Source: Chlamydiales bacterium (GTDB taxonomy: Bacteria; Chlamydiota; Chlamydiia; Chlamydiales; JAJFMA01). Taken from it: a DNA stretch of 64,000 nt. Positions 53,775 through 62,441 of the stretch are shown one piece after another; positions within the stretch are counted from its first letter, which is position 1, and every line of letters starts with the position of its first letter. Below the pieces are notes generated by a model that saw only the letters and a list, made by a program, of their open reading frames with translations, ran no database searches and was not told the origin of the DNA. Made by a program: the position numbers and the translations under genes. The stretch covers positions 62,001-126,000 of the forward strand of contig JAUXSF010000022.1 of NCBI GenBank assembly GCA_030679955.1. Direction: 5' to 3'.

Positions 53775-54569
53775 ATGGAAGTAGCACCCATTTCAACTGA
53801 ACCACAACACATTGGTTCTTCCTTCTACCGTAAGGTGTTGTTCGTAGGAGGTATCGCTAGTGGCCTACTGGGTATTGCCTATTTGGCGCTTGCTGAGTCG
53901 GCATCTGACCTAGATAGATCTAAAAATCAATCAATAGGAATATCGGCCGCTTTAGGGTGTGTTGTTACTCTCGCTGGCGTGGTATTTTTAAGCTATTGCA
54001 AGCCTGCCTCCAAACCGACGCAGGTAGAGGAACGTCCAATTAGAGACTATCCTCCACTCTCCGGGACTTACATAGAAGCCGCAGAGGACACTATCGGCGA
54101 CCAGAGCGTTGAACAATTTGAACAGCTGCTTGGAGAATGGAATGACTGGAAAAGCCAATTCACGGATTTTAAAGAGTTCGCAGAAATTATCTCCTCCCAA
54201 ACACCGGTTGAAGGAAAAGAGCCTCCCTTTGTCACTTTATGCCAAATACTACAAAGCTACTTTAATTTTAGAACATCTGTTTTTCCAGTGAAAGTACATC
54301 GTATGGATGGCAATCCTGACATTCGTTCACCGATGTATGATGCAGATGACCTCCATGTTATCACGGAGGTAGAAAAAGCCTTCTATGCAGGTGACACCCC
54401 TCATGCGCGTCTTCGCGAGATGTACAATACGTTCATCGAAGAAAATCAACACATTGCTGATAACATTGAAGATAATCGCTACCAATCGTATTTTGTGAAA
54501 GATGAACTGGAGCCATCTGAAAACGAAACGACCCGGTTCCTAAAGTGGCGCGGCATGCTCCCAAGTTAG
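53775..54569 (+). CDS. Hypothetical bilobed-hydrophobic membrane protein (Inc-like layout)
   Basis: A 264-residue protein with AAGGAG before the ATG. Two hydrophobic segments separated by a short charged loop (about residues 22-43, VLFVGGIASGLLGIAYLAL, and 56-74, IGISAALGCVVTLAGVVFL) form the bilobed motif of chlamydial inclusion membrane proteins. The rest is a hydrophilic, acidic domain rich in Glu that would face the host cytosol. No sequence family recognised. The Inc proposal rests on hydropathy only. Confidence 0.72.
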   Translation: MEVAPISTEPQHIGSSFYRKVLFVGGIASGLLGIAYLALAESASDLDRSKNQSIGISAALGCVVTLAGVVFLSYCKPASKPTQVEERPIRDYPPLSGTYIEAAEDTIGDQSVEQFEQLLGEWNDWKSQFTDFKEFAEIISSQTPVEGKEPPFVTLCQILQSYFNFRTSVFPVKVHRMDGNPDIRSPMYDADDLHVITEVEKAFYAGDTPHARLREMYNTFIEENQHIADNIEDNRYQSYFVKDELEPSENETTRFLKWRGMLPS

Positions 54570-54571
54570 AA

Positions 54572-54641
54572 ATGGACCTTATGGACCCGATGGACCTTAT
54601 GGACGAAAATCTTCCTTGTCCATAAGGTCCATCGAGTCCAT
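54572..54641. terminator. Hairpin of 9-bp iterated units (ATGGACNNN)
   Basis: Left arm 54572-54604 is four tandem ATGGACNNN nonamers; right arm 54618-54641 is the complement of about three. It lies three bases after the stop of the 53775 gene. Confidence 0.75.
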
Positions 54642-54667
54642 AAAAGAGTCACATAGCTCCGCATAAA

Positions 54668-55555
54668 ATGAAATTACTATCGGTATCACGCATCTGGGAC
54701 CATGCGCCACACAGCGCTTTCACTGATTTAATCGACTTTCAGGGCGTCTTCTTTTGCTGTTTTCGTGAGGCCGATTCTCATGCAGGAACGCCAGGAATCA
54801 TACGTATTCTACGCAGTAGCGACAGCACCTCCTGGACGTCCGCGGCAACGCTAGCGGCAGAGAGTATCGATCTACGCGATCCGAAACTATCTATTATGCC
54901 AGACGGTCGCTTGTTGCTAACGCTAGGAACCCCTCAACCCTACATAGCCTTTTCTGAAAATGGCGCGGATTGGTCTCCTGCCATACCCATCGACTTACCC
55001 AACGAATGGATTTGGCGCGTCACCTGGCACGAAGGTGTCGGGTATGGTGTTTCTTACCGCTATAGCAATCTCAAGGATCTTGATAAGCCATGGATCGTTA
55101 CACTTCACAAAACGACTGACGGGAAAACATACCAGGCAATAACAACTCTTGATGTCCCTAACTATCCCAGCGAGGCCACACTGCGCTTCACCCCCGATGG
55201 CGCTATGATTGCTCTAATACGCCGCGATGGCAATGGGTGGATTGGCAAAGCAGTCGCTCCTTATACGCAGTGGCAATGGGCTGACTGTGGAACTCGTATC
55301 GGTGGACCAAACTTCCTAATCACTCCTAAGGGGCAAATGTTAGCGTCATGCCGCCTTACAAAAAATGAGGGAACTTTTACAGCCGTAGGCACAATAACAA
55401 CATCTACCTATGCCCCCCAGCTCGTGCTACCTAGCGGTGGCGATACTAGCTATCCCGGCATGGCTTTACGTGATAACACCATATATGTTAGCTATTACTC
55501 TTCACATGAAGGCAAGTCAGCTATCTATCTGGCTCGCATAAAAATTAAGGAGTAA
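54668..55555 (+). CDS. Sialidase-like beta-propeller protein
   Basis: A 295-residue protein with repeated beta-sheet motifs of a six-bladed propeller (IWDHAPHSAFTDLIDF, FCCFREADSHAG, RDPKLSIMPDGRLLLTLG, GVSYRY, ATLRFTPDGAMIALIRRDGNGW, GGPNFLITPKGQMLASCR, YPGMALRDNTIYVSYYSSHEG). The R-x-W-D and SS.D.. Asp-box-like pieces resemble BNR/sialidase proteins. It has no signal peptide. A glycan or glycoconjugate substrate is possible, but catalytic residues cannot be fixed by eye. It is four bases upstream of the alpha/beta hydrolase. Confidence 0.7.
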   Translation: MKLLSVSRIWDHAPHSAFTDLIDFQGVFFCCFREADSHAGTPGIIRILRSSDSTSWTSAATLAAESIDLRDPKLSIMPDGRLLLTLGTPQPYIAFSENGADWSPAIPIDLPNEWIWRVTWHEGVGYGVSYRYSNLKDLDKPWIVTLHKTTDGKTYQAITTLDVPNYPSEATLRFTPDGAMIALIRRDGNGWIGKAVAPYTQWQWADCGTRIGGPNFLITPKGQMLASCRLTKNEGTFTAVGTITTSTYAPQLVLPSGGDTSYPGMALRDNTIYVSYYSSHEGKSAIYLARIKIKE

Positions 55556-55559
55556 GAGC

Positions 55560-56351
55560 ATGCCCCATGTAAACGTAAATGGTCTTAAGATGTACTACGA
55601 AGTACATGGGAAAGGTTATCCCCTGGTTCTTGTAGCAGGCTATACATGTGATGTGAATCTATGGGCCCTTGTTCTGGATAGCTTATCTTCGCATTATCAA
55701 GTTATCGTCTTCGATAATCGTGGCGTAGGTCAAACGGACAGCCCAGAAGAGCCCTACACTATTGAAATGATGGCTGATGATACCATAGAGCTTACTCGCG
55801 AACTGGGAATCGATCGTTTTCATACTCTAGGTCACTCGATGGGTGGGTGTATTGCTCAGCGCATCGCTGCCATGTTCCCTGAAAGTGTGGACAAAGTAAT
55901 CATCGCTAACTCTAGCTCTTTCTTTAATGTGACAACTCGAATGAACTTTCGCTTTTTTACGCGTCTGAGAGAGCTTAAAGTGGACCTAAAACTACTTGTA
56001 GAAGGTATCCTCCCCTGGTTATACTCTCCCGAATTTCTGACGACACCAGAGAATGTCAAACTAATCGTGCAACTTGCAACGCATAATCCCCGCCCACAAA
56101 CGGTTGAAGGCCAGAAAAATCAAATGAACGCGCTCTTGACTTTTGATGCACGCCCTTGGTTGGAGTCCATCAAAGCCAAAACTCTTGTCATTTGCGGCGA
56201 AAAAGATATAACATCGCCACCATCCGATGCAGCATTTTCCGCCGAACATATTGCCAACAGTCAACTGCTGACCATTCCTGGCGTTGCTCACCTTCCCTTA
56301 ATTGAGGCCCCGCAGCTTTTTGTGGATGCCGTTTTAAAATTTCTAGCTTAG
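55560..56351 (+). CDS. Alpha/beta-fold hydrolase
   Basis: A 263-residue hydrolase with the nucleophile elbow GHSMGG (Ser93), oxyanion-region VAGYTCDVNLW, acid in CGEKDITSP and His in GVAHLPLIE. FDNRGVGQTDSPEEPYTIEMMADD is typical of the 3-oxoadipate enol-lactonase/epoxide-hydrolase-like branch. Substrate unknown. AAGGAG precedes the ATG, overlapping the end of the upstream propeller gene. It is co-directional with the following pentapeptide-repeat gene, eight bases downstream. Confidence 0.87.
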   Translation: MPHVNVNGLKMYYEVHGKGYPLVLVAGYTCDVNLWALVLDSLSSHYQVIVFDNRGVGQTDSPEEPYTIEMMADDTIELTRELGIDRFHTLGHSMGGCIAQRIAAMFPESVDKVIIANSSSFFNVTTRMNFRFFTRLRELKVDLKLLVEGILPWLYSPEFLTTPENVKLIVQLATHNPRPQTVEGQKNQMNALLTFDARPWLESIKAKTLVICGEKDITSPPSDAAFSAEHIANSQLLTIPGVAHLPLIEAPQLFVDAVLKFLA

Positions 56352-56359
56352 CAGCACTG

Positions 56360-56920
56360 ATGAATGAAGAAATAGAGTATCGCTCCACAGACTTCTCTAC
56401 ACAAAGCTTGAAGGACCAGACTTTCAGCGAATGCTCTTTCTATAACTGCAATTTTTCGGAAAGTGTCTGGCACAACGCCATATTTAAATTTTGCAAGTTC
56501 TTCGATTGCAACCTTAGTTTAGTTAAAGTTGATAGCTGCAGGCTTCAAGAAGTACAGTTCTATAAATGTAAGATTATCGGAGTAGATTTCTTCAAATGCG
56601 ATAAAAAGCTCTTCTCGATTGGCGTAGAGGGTTGCTTTTTGCATTACTGCAATTTTTCGGGTCTTGGTTTAAAAAAAACTGTCTTTGCCGAAAGCAAACT
56701 TAGAGAATGCCACTTCACGGAAACAGTCTTAACAGAGGCTAACTTTCGTAATGCCGACCTGTCTGGTAGCACTTTTCACGATTGCGACCTTACTAAAGCG
56801 GACTTCCGCGGTGCTATTCAATATGACCTTGATCCACAGGTTAATAAGGTAAAAAAGGCGCGTTTTTCTTTGCCCGAGGCAATTACGTTGCTTCGCAGCT
56901 TCGATATTCTAATAGAATGA
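56360..56920 (+). CDS. Pentapeptide-repeat protein
   Basis: A 186-residue right-handed quadrilateral beta-helix protein. Repeats of A(D/N)LXX type run through it, for example CSFYNCNFSESVWHNAIFKFCKFFDCNLS and VLTEANFRNADLSGSTFHDCDLTKADFRGAI. Length and repeat style resemble Qnr/McbG topoisomerase-protecting proteins, with many phenylalanines and cysteines at the stacking positions. A DNA-gyrase-protection role is not established. No signal peptide. Confidence 0.85.
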   Translation: MNEEIEYRSTDFSTQSLKDQTFSECSFYNCNFSESVWHNAIFKFCKFFDCNLSLVKVDSCRLQEVQFYKCKIIGVDFFKCDKKLFSIGVEGCFLHYCNFSGLGLKKTVFAESKLRECHFTETVLTEANFRNADLSGSTFHDCDLTKADFRGAIQYDLDPQVNKVKKARFSLPEAITLLRSFDILIE

Positions 56921-56934
56921 TCTCATCTGATTTT

Positions 56935-57141
56935 TTACGCCGCATGAGCTATTTTTGATAATGCGAGGTGTTGCAGTGTCGCGTGATGAGCGGCAACATC
57001 TAGCGTTGCCCTGTTGTGAAGCGGATATTCATTGGACTTAGCGTCACTTCCACTCGATGGTTTAACCTTTACCTCTTCCACCTTCTCGTTCTCGCCGGTG
57101 TGAGCGTCATAGACTTTATAGGAGTTGATTTGCATGTCCAT
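56935..57141 (-). CDS. Small hypothetical protein
   Basis: A 68-residue protein (MDMQINSYKVYDAHTGENEK...HHATLQHLALSKIAHAA), with a likely C-terminal amphipathic helix. A good promoter lies 33 bases upstream, which is the main reason for accepting it; the ribosome-binding site is weak. An ATG six bases downstream is an alternative start. No family recognised. Confidence 0.55.
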   Translation of the reverse strand: MDMQINSYKVYDAHTGENEKVEEVKVKPSSGSDAKSNEYPLHNRATLDVAAHHATLQHLALSKIAHAA

Positions 57142-57173
57142 AAAAACGTCTCAAGTTAGGTTATCTTTACTCA

Positions 57174-57203
57174 ATTATAACAACACAAGTATTTCATAAC
57201 CAA
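57174..57203 (-). promoter_or_regulatory. Putative promoter for the 56935-57141 gene
   Basis: Minus strand TTGGTT (57198-57203) and TATAAT (57174-57179) with an 18-base spacer. Confidence 0.5.
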
Positions 57204-57312
57204 CATTATTTTACTATAACTCCTTTGAACAATTTATTCGAAACAAGAATCTTCCGCCTTTACATACCCCCTGCCTACTTGTATACATAAAAATATTAGC
57301 TAATGAGGGTTT

Positions 57313-58146
57313 ATGTGCAAAATTTTATTACGTTTAGCTTTTTGTCTATTATTCTCTGCTTCTTATGCTTCACAGCAGCAATATATCCCTTGGGACAAGG
57401 AGTATCACTATAAGCTAGTTGAAAGATCAGCGGAACATATTGCCCACCTTTCGACCTTTCCAGTGATGCGCTACCCCAACAAGAAGTTCGCTAATTTAGC
57501 CCACTATTTTCCTGAAAATAAGATTTTAGTGTTTGGCTATGGCAGTTTAATGAATCGCACTTCCGCTGAGCACACACTTACTCGCGAAGCTGCAAAAACG
57601 ATGCGCCCAGTTATTGGCTTTGGATTGAAGCGTATTTTCAACTACAAATCCAATCCAGGACAACGCTGGGGACATGAACTAGACCCGCGTGAAAAAGCAA
57701 TGCTAAATGTCATGCCTATGACTACCTACGGCTCGATCATCAACGGCGTGGTCTTTGAACTAAGTGTCACCGAACTAGAGAACCTGGTCAAACGAGAACT
57801 CGGATACGATCTGGTCCCAATTCTAATTGCGGATTGGGAGGATGTCAAAAATCGAAGTGGCAATCCAAAAATTCAAATAGCCTATGCCTTTATTGTCCCT
57901 GAAGAGGTGCGTTGTGGTATCGCCTATGTTAACCGAAAATATTACCCGGTCAGGGGTTACCTAAAGGCTGTACGTGAGGGAGCTACTGCGTTTGGTGAAG
58001 ACTTTTTTGAGTTCTTCGAAGCCACCACTTATTTAGCCAATGGCACAACGTTAGTGCGAGATTGGGATGAGGCAACATTCAAAGAAAATCTAAAACCATG
58101 CAAGAGAGAACCAGGGGAAGGTACAGAGGGTGCTTCCACCCCCTGA
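57313..58146 (+). CDS. Exported gamma-glutamylcyclotransferase-like protein
   Basis: A 277-residue protein with a signal peptide (LLRLAFCLLFSASYAS, cleavage near residue 20). The domain from about residue 70 has FGYGSLMN (74-81), the substrate-cavity motif of GGCT/AIG2-like proteins, and Glu162 in KRELGYDLVPI in the position of the catalytic glutamate. GVVFELSVTELENL is also typical. Cytosolic GGCTs form 5-oxoproline from gamma-glutamyl compounds; an exported form is unusual. GAGGG precedes the ATG. Confidence 0.75.
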   Translation: MCKILLRLAFCLLFSASYASQQQYIPWDKEYHYKLVERSAEHIAHLSTFPVMRYPNKKFANLAHYFPENKILVFGYGSLMNRTSAEHTLTREAAKTMRPVIGFGLKRIFNYKSNPGQRWGHELDPREKAMLNVMPMTTYGSIINGVVFELSVTELENLVKRELGYDLVPILIADWEDVKNRSGNPKIQIAYAFIVPEEVRCGIAYVNRKYYPVRGYLKAVREGATAFGEDFFEFFEATTYLANGTTLVRDWDEATFKENLKPCKREPGEGTEGASTP

Positions 58147-58154
58147 CCGTAAAA

Positions 58155-59594
58155 TCAAGCCGTCTTCTCGTTGTGCTTATCGTCCTCTTCGTCCTCTTCA
58201 TCGAGAAGGTCAGAATTCTCTTCTTCGTTGACGTCTAGATGGAAGAGGTCGTCATCCTCTAATGGGAGTGCGGGTAGATTTTCCTCTACCTTTACCAAAT
58301 TAGCTGCTGCAAAGGCGTCGTCTTCCTCCTCCAACTCCTCTTCATCTACATGATAAGAGCTAAGATCACTTGGAGGTTTATAGGTATCAGGCTCCCCTTC
58401 TGCCAAACTCGCCTCTGTCTCTACTTCCTCGTCAGCAAAGCTACTCTCTTCATCTTCGTCTTCTTCATCAAACTTGGAAGGAAGCGTTACTTCTTCCTCT
58501 TCTTCATCCATCACCAAAGCAGCTTGCTCAGTAGGTTCGGCTGCCACCATTGGTAGCTCTGTAACCTCTTCTACGCCGTGGCTGGCGAAGATTTGAGGGG
58601 GTTTATAACGTTCATCCACATCCACTGTTTCCTCTTTCGGCGTATAACTTGGTGGGGGTGGTTCAGGCTCATACTCAGGTTCAGGATCTTCAGCCACTAT
58701 CGTTTCAGCCAGCGGCTCTTCAACCACTATACTCGGTTCAACGAGAGGCTGGTCAGCGTAGTATTCTTCCTCAACCTCTTGTTCTGTTTCTTCCTGAGTA
58801 TCTACGGCGATATTTTCGCTTTCGGCAATGGCTTCCGAGGGAGAATAGGCTGGCTCGGGCTCTGATTCAACAAACACACTAGGCTCTTGTGGGCCTTCTT
58901 CTGCATAATTAGAGGTACCAGTTGCCATGGGTTCTTCAGCGTGAATTTCCTCCTCCGCCACTTCAGGAATAATCAGGGCAGGAATTACGATAAACCTAGC
59001 TTTGTTGTTCAGGCTATCCAAATCAGATAACTTCTTGTAATCGGTAAAGGTCACCTCGTCCATCAAACTCTTAATCTCGGACTTTTTCGACTTATCGTCG
59101 AGATAGTCACGAAGTCTATCAAGCTCTTTGTCAACATCATGAGTACATTGGCGGATACTCTCTCTAAATTCTCGACGGCTAGCTTGGATAGGTCGTGTAA
59201 GGTCACGAGCATCGAGAGGAAGAGAGGGCAGATCTCCCCGACAACTCAAAAGGTGATCAATTTCTTCCGACACTTCTTCGCTTAAATTCTCGGCATCACT
59301 GTAGCTGTTAATGAGGGACTTTTCGACTCTCACTTTGGCCTTTTCCAGTCGCTTGATCTCTTTGTGAAGCCGTCTAATTTTGCTTCGATTCGAAAAGCCG
59401 GCTTTAATGCGTGCCCACAAGCCTTTAACCGCAGGAGTAGCCTGAATGGACTTAATAGCCCTAGTCAAATGATCAATGACCAAATCTATCGCTCGTATAC
59501 ACTCAACCTTCACCATAACCGCATGCGACTTAGCTCGAGAAATCTGTTCCGCTAGCTTTTCATGGGGATAGTCTTGTAACTCTTCGGTATGCAT
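58155..59594 (-). CDS. Acidic coiled-coil hypothetical protein
   Basis: A 479-residue protein. Residues 1-200 are charged and helical (coiled-coil-like, many Arg/Lys/Glu heptads). From about 210 to the end it is strongly acidic and low-complexity, with repeated PEPEPEYEPEPPPP-like and KPPS/YKPP pieces and many Glu/Asp runs, so it is probably disordered. A GGAGGGA ribosome-binding site and a very good promoter indicate real expression. No signal peptide or known domain; possibly a secreted effector or scaffold. Convergent with the GGCT-like gene, eight bases apart. Confidence 0.75.
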   Translation of the reverse strand: MHTEELQDYPHEKLAEQISRAKSHAVMVKVECIRAIDLVIDHLTRAIKSIQATPAVKGLWARIKAGFSNRSKIRRLHKEIKRLEKAKVRVEKSLINSYSDAENLSEEVSEEIDHLLSCRGDLPSLPLDARDLTRPIQASRREFRESIRQCTHDVDKELDRLRDYLDDKSKKSEIKSLMDEVTFTDYKKLSDLDSLNNKARFIVIPALIIPEVAEEEIHAEEPMATGTSNYAEEGPQEPSVFVESEPEPAYSPSEAIAESENIAVDTQEETEQEVEEEYYADQPLVEPSIVVEEPLAETIVAEDPEPEYEPEPPPPSYTPKEETVDVDERYKPPQIFASHGVEEVTELPMVAAEPTEQAALVMDEEEEEVTLPSKFDEEDEDEESSFADEEVETEASLAEGEPDTYKPPSDLSSYHVDEEELEEEDDAFAAANLVKVEENLPALPLEDDDLFHLDVNEEENSDLLDEEDEEDDKHNEKTA

Positions 59595-59635
59595 AGTCCC
59601 TCCAGAATAATAAGCTCTACTTACGTTATAAGATC

Positions 59636-59664
59636 ATTATAATATTTTATTGTAATACTAACAA
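59636..59664 (-). promoter_or_regulatory. Strong sigma70-type promoter for the acidic coiled-coil gene
   Basis: Minus strand TTGTTA (59659-59664) and TATAAT (59636-59641) with exactly 17 bases between, about 40 bases before the start at 59594. A one-armed octamer series (GCGTCTTT repeated, 59726-59749) lies further out. Confidence 0.65.
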
Positions 59665-59775
59665 TTTGATTTAAAGTAAGACATGTCTGATAAATAAATT
59701 ATATTTTTAAATCTCTCCACCCCCTAGCGTCTTTGCGTCTTTGCGTTAAAATTCCAGAATTGGCAGGATACTCGC

Positions 59776-60672
59776 ATGAATTCAAAACCACTATCTCCCC
59801 TGTCTGGCGTGTTTCCCGCGGTCGCCACTCCATTGACCGCTGATGGATCGATTGATTTAGCAGCCCTTGCGGATCACTGTAAGGATATGATTCACCGCGG
59901 TTGTCGCGGAATTGTCCTCTTTGGATCCTCTGGGGAGGGTGTATCCTTCTCCGTGAAGGAGCGGCTAGACGGCTTAAACCATCTACTGAAAGAGGGTATC
60001 AACCCAAAGCAAATTATTTTGGCGGCAATCTGCACAGCAACCTCAGAGGCTATAGAGCTTTCTAGACACGCTGTCAGTAAGGGTTGCTTGGCGGTCTTGC
60101 TTGCCCCGCCTTTCTATTACCAAAATGTGACAGAAGCAGGGGTGATTGCATTCTATCGCGACGTGATCGTATCCACAAATACTCCTGAGCTAAGAGTATT
60201 GCTGTACCATATTCCAAAACTGACTGGTGTGCCGATCACTTTGAAAATCATCAAAGCACTGCAACAAGAGTTCCCTAATCAGGTTGTGGGCATGAAGGAT
60301 AGCGACGGTGATGTAACCTTTGCTAAAATGATTTTAGAACAACGCCCTGACTTTAATTTGTTCATCGCACAGGAACACTTGATTGCGCAACTTGTAGGCC
60401 TGGGTGCCTGTGGTGCTATCTCCGGCCTTGCCAATGCTTACCCAGAGCATATTGTTGCTCAATACAAATCTGGACTAAATGGCACGCCTTCGGCGGCTTT
60501 CCCTCTTCTGCCTGCCATACAAGCTGCATTTCAAAAGTATCCGGTCTTTCCGACTATTAAGAGTCTGATTGCGCTTCAAAAAGGCCCTTCTTGGCTCCGC
60601 ATGCGTCCCCCACTGCAATCATTGACCGAAGAGGAACAGCAGGCTCTTAGAGCTACCCTTGAAGATAAATGA
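59776..60672 (+). CDS. Dihydrodipicolinate synthase/N-acetylneuraminate lyase-family aldolase
   Basis: A 298-residue class I aldolase of the DHDPS/NAL family. GSSGEG is at 50-55, Tyr144 in VLLYHIPKLTG, and the Schiff-base Lys174 in VGMKDSDGD. The GSSGEG replaces the GTTGE usual in DapA, so lysine/DAP synthesis is not certain. The substrate may be pyruvate with an aldehyde or sugar. Its stop overlaps the methyltransferase start by four bases. Confidence 0.87.
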   Translation: MNSKPLSPLSGVFPAVATPLTADGSIDLAALADHCKDMIHRGCRGIVLFGSSGEGVSFSVKERLDGLNHLLKEGINPKQIILAAICTATSEAIELSRHAVSKGCLAVLLAPPFYYQNVTEAGVIAFYRDVIVSTNTPELRVLLYHIPKLTGVPITLKIIKALQQEFPNQVVGMKDSDGDVTFAKMILEQRPDFNLFIAQEHLIAQLVGLGACGAISGLANAYPEHIVAQYKSGLNGTPSAAFPLLPAIQAAFQKYPVFPTIKSLIALQKGPSWLRMRPPLQSLTEEEQQALRATLEDK

Positions 60673-61502
60673 CTACATTTAGAAAAATTCTGTGTTTGAT
60701 TTTATTGCTTTGCAATACTCTCCAGGCAATAACTCGCGACGTGGAGAAATATGTAACCTATCGTCCAGAGTATCCAAGCGAACTTTTCACAACGTTAGCA
60801 GAGAAGCTAAACCTATCCCATCAAGAGTGCCTTGTTGATCTAGGATGTGGTTCTGGACAGCTTACTATCCCTATGTCACGCTATTTTAAGAAGGTCCTCG
60901 CCATCGATATGGACCGAGGGATGATCGAGAAAGCACAGCAACAAGGCTACCAAAAAGACATTCAAAACATTCAATGGCATGTCAATAGCGCCGAAGGTGC
61001 GGTCGCCCATCTTGATGGACCTGTCGACCTTATCACGATTGCTACAGCATTTCATTGGATGGACCGCAAAGCGGTTTTAGAGCAATCCTATAGATCTTTG
61101 AAAAACGGTGGCGGGATTGTAATTTTGTGCGCTGCTAGCTGGTGGACAAGCGAGACTCCTTGGCAAAAGGAAATCATTATGGCTGTAAAATCATATCTCG
61201 GGGAAAATCAGCCCTATTACCCACCTGCCTATGTACACAACAGTTCCCACGCACCGCTGTTAAAAGAGGCGGGGTTTGTTCATCTGGAAAGCATGGTCGT
61301 AGCAACTCCCAAAGAATGGACGCTAGAAAAGGTACTAGGTTACCTTTACTCCACTGCATATTGTGCACCAGGTCACTTCGGAGATAGACTTGCAGAGTTC
61401 GAAAGAGAGGTGTCCGACATTTTCAACAAGAACAACCCTTCTGGAGTTGCATTAGAGGACTTTCCCTTTCACATTCTGGTAGGCCGGAAAAATAGCCTTT
61501 AA
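60669..61502 (+). CDS. SAM-dependent methyltransferase with N-terminal signal-like segment
   Basis: A 277-residue class I methyltransferase: SAM motif LVDLGCGSGQL (55-65), acidic LAIDMDRGM, and FHWMDRKAVLEQSYRSLKNGGGIVIL. The YVTYRPEYPSELF start of the domain is typical of this family. A hydrophobic ILCLILLLCNTLQA segment (7-20) in front looks like a signal peptide or anchor. SAM is not expected outside the cytosol, so either it anchors the enzyme or the protein is delivered to the host. It overlaps the aldolase by four bases. Confidence 0.82.
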   Translation: MTTFRKILCLILLLCNTLQAITRDVEKYVTYRPEYPSELFTTLAEKLNLSHQECLVDLGCGSGQLTIPMSRYFKKVLAIDMDRGMIEKAQQQGYQKDIQNIQWHVNSAEGAVAHLDGPVDLITIATAFHWMDRKAVLEQSYRSLKNGGGIVILCAASWWTSETPWQKEIIMAVKSYLGENQPYYPPAYVHNSSHAPLLKEAGFVHLESMVVATPKEWTLEKVLGYLYSTAYCAPGHFGDRLAEFEREVSDIFNKNNPSGVALEDFPFHILVGRKNSL

Positions 61503-62395
61503 TTATCACATGAGTTTGCGCTGTCTCCAGCGGCATAGCCATCCGCATATCCTTGCGTATACGCATCGTCTGCTTTCTCTTTAGAGTATCTTAAAAAGAG
61601 ATCGGAGAACGCCACAGTTGATAGCTGGCTTGCGTACTTCATCTGCCCCGTTTGCTTGTTTTCCAACAGAAATAGCGGCCCCAAAATTGGAGGATAAGGA
61701 TAAATGGTGCCAATTGCGCCCTGATCCGGACACTCGTAAATCTGGATTTCGTCACGCTCGAACCAGTCAGAAAGGTGGAAATCAAAAGATGCACCGACGC
61801 CATAACTGAGCTCCTTTTCCCTCACAACAACACGTGCATGGGGTCCATAAGTCTTCCAGATGATGTCATCATCTAATATCAATGTTCCTTCAACAAAGTG
61901 GTAGTTCCTCGTTATCGATATCGGCTCACCAACGGGATTGTTTAGAAACTCCACTGCGCTATCCATGTTAGCAAGGCAGCCCGGACCTAGCGCCACAAGT
62001 CGTGCAAAAACCTTCTGTCCAGTCGCAACATTTTCTAGGATATAATCGCTACTCTCAAAAGGACTTTCAAGGGCAGAATGGACCTGAATTTGTATAGGTA
62101 GCTCCCAAGCGCGCGGGGAAAAGAAAAAGCTGTCATCAAGATGCCACTCCATTGGAATAATGTTGTTCCACCACTCGCTCCAGGTGCGTGACCGCTTTTT
62201 TGTCTGTGGAATAAGCTCCCAGAATGATCTGTCATCTAGGGCGATGAACCAAGCGCCATCAACAAACCAACCTCTATCTAACTCATTTTTCACACTATTT
62301 CGAATGGTTCCAACATGTTGATCAGCCGGCCACTGTGAAGCGGATATGGACGACACAACACCTAGGAAAAATAGAGAAAATAGCAGCTTTTTCAT
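61499..62395 (-). CDS. Secreted hypothetical protein
   Basis: A 298-residue protein with a clear signal peptide (MKKLLFSLFFLGVVSSISAS). The mature part has many Trp (WFVDGAWFIALDDRSFWEL, SRTWSEWWNN) and beta-type segments; NQKTGQMKYASQ and EVKTYGPHARVVV-like pieces do not identify a family. A C-terminal DAYTQGYADGYAAGDS repeat of aromatic-Gly-Tyr type is notable. Its stop overlaps the end of the methyltransferase gene on the opposite strand. Function unknown. Confidence 0.75.
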   Translation of the reverse strand: MKKLLFSLFFLGVVSSISASQWPADQHVGTIRNSVKNELDRGWFVDGAWFIALDDRSFWELIPQTKKRSRTWSEWWNNIIPMEWHLDDSFFFSPRAWELPIQIQVHSALESPFESSDYILENVATGQKVFARLVALGPGCLANMDSAVEFLNNPVGEPISITRNYHFVEGTLILDDDIIWKTYGPHARVVVREKELSYGVGASFDFHLSDWFERDEIQIYECPDQGAIGTIYPYPPILGPLFLLENKQTGQMKYASQLSTVAFSDLFLRYSKEKADDAYTQGYADGYAAGDSANSCDN

Positions 62396-62441
62396 AAGAA
62401 AACAGGCTACTAGAAAGGAGGACTTTACCGCAACAGATCAA

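Noticed and set aside
58171-58882. Several plus-strand open frames rich in Ser or Phe
   Set aside because: They are antisense to the Glu-rich coding sequence of the acidic protein, which produces such frames automatically.
59776-60672. Naming the aldolase dapA
   Set aside because: The GSSGEG motif and its pairing with a methyltransferase do not support the lysine pathway specifically.
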